64,000 nucleotides of DNA from Rhodobacter maris (lineage in GTDB: Bacteria > Pseudomonadota > Alphaproteobacteria > Rhodobacterales > Rhodobacteraceae). The stretch lies in the NCBI RefSeq assembly GCF_900217815.1, contig NZ_OBMT01000009.1, forward strand, positions 90,432 to 154,431, in the 5' to 3' direction. The notes beneath the pieces were generated by a model. That model was not told the DNA's origin and did not search any database. It saw nothing but the letters and a program-made list of their open reading frames with translations. Shown piece by piece: positions 63,903 through 64,000 of this stretch (its first letter is position 1; the number at the start of each line of letters is the position of its first letter). The translations under genes were made by a program, and so were the position numbers.

Positions 63903-63982
63903 TAGCAGGTCGCTGAAATAGTCGGCCTCGACCTTGGATGCAGAACATGATTCACCCCTTCTCACGGCGAGAGGGGATCATG

Positions 63983-64000
63983 ATGCGGGGCACGGACGAG
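63983..64000 (+). CDS. possible N-terminus of an IS transposase, cut by window edge
   Basis: Only six codons (MRGTDE) are visible, preceded by GAGGGG six bases upstream. The start MRGTDE resembles the beginning of IS5/IS1182-type transposases. The sequence just upstream (about 63904-63930, GCAGGTCGCTGAAATAGTC) resembles a terminal inverted repeat, and a CCCCTTCTC/GAGAGGGG hairpin lies between. All of this is suggestive only. Confidence 0.3.

Overview
This window comes from a high-GC alphaproteobacterium of the Rhodobacter group (Rhodobacteraceae). The evidence is gene content and order: a divergent cbbR/cbbF-cbbP Calvin-cycle locus, a cheOp1-like chemotaxis operon, and a Sinorhizobium-type agl operon. 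Gene density is high, with many 4-bp ATGA or GTGA start/stop overlaps. The species cannot be fixed from the sequence alone; a Rhodobacter capsulatus-like organism is plausible.

Layout. 1-4058: Calvin-cycle regulator cbbR facing cbbF-cbbP and the first codons of a third gene, with a quinone oxidoreductase behind cbbR. 4309-15329 (minus): a complete glycogen operon, in transcription order glgP-glgB-glgC-glgA-glgX-pgm, with a divergent alpha-glucosidase at 15482-17068. 17195-24581: a soluble PhoR-like kinase, a degenerate receiver-like protein, a gmk/yicC/carbonic-anhydrase-like cluster, a PAS protein, class II DAHP synthase and a GlxA-type regulator. 24729-29920: a branched-chain amino acid (Liv) ABC transporter. 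30012-38882: a secreted Cys-rich peptide between two inverted intergenic repeats, guaA, an FkbM-like methyltransferase, aroK-aroB, an envelope gene pair, a Xer recombinase and a CNNM/CBS membrane protein. 38907-50362: an MttB homologue, the aglEFGAK alpha-glucoside uptake operon and a divergent aglR-GH1-glk operon; two matching LacI-type palindromes lie between them. 50561-55539: a chemotaxis operon (STAS, CheY, CheA, CheW, CheR, CheY, small protein). 55735-62985: a small membrane protein, an FadL-like porin, an EamA exporter, an unknown P-loop protein, metA, PPK2, TetR, LysE and Lrp genes. 63207-63296: tRNA-Ser(CGA), followed by about 600 bases without a convincing gene that carry three 13-bp tandem repeats. 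The window ends in what may be the left end of an insertion sequence.

Functional reading. Much of the window concerns sugar and carbon storage. The cbb genes fix CO2 to hexose phosphate, Pgm and GlgC route it to ADP-glucose, GlgA and GlgB build glycogen, and GlgX and GlgP break it down. The agl system imports alpha-glucosides, AglA and the GH1 enzyme release glucose, and Glk phosphorylates it to glucose-6-phosphate for Pgm or glycolysis. No large new defence or mobile system was found. The most unusual items are the unknown P-loop protein (58449-59309), the receiver-like protein beside the kinase with a perfect palindrome between them, the Cys-rich secreted peptide between repeats, and the tandem repeats after the tRNA.
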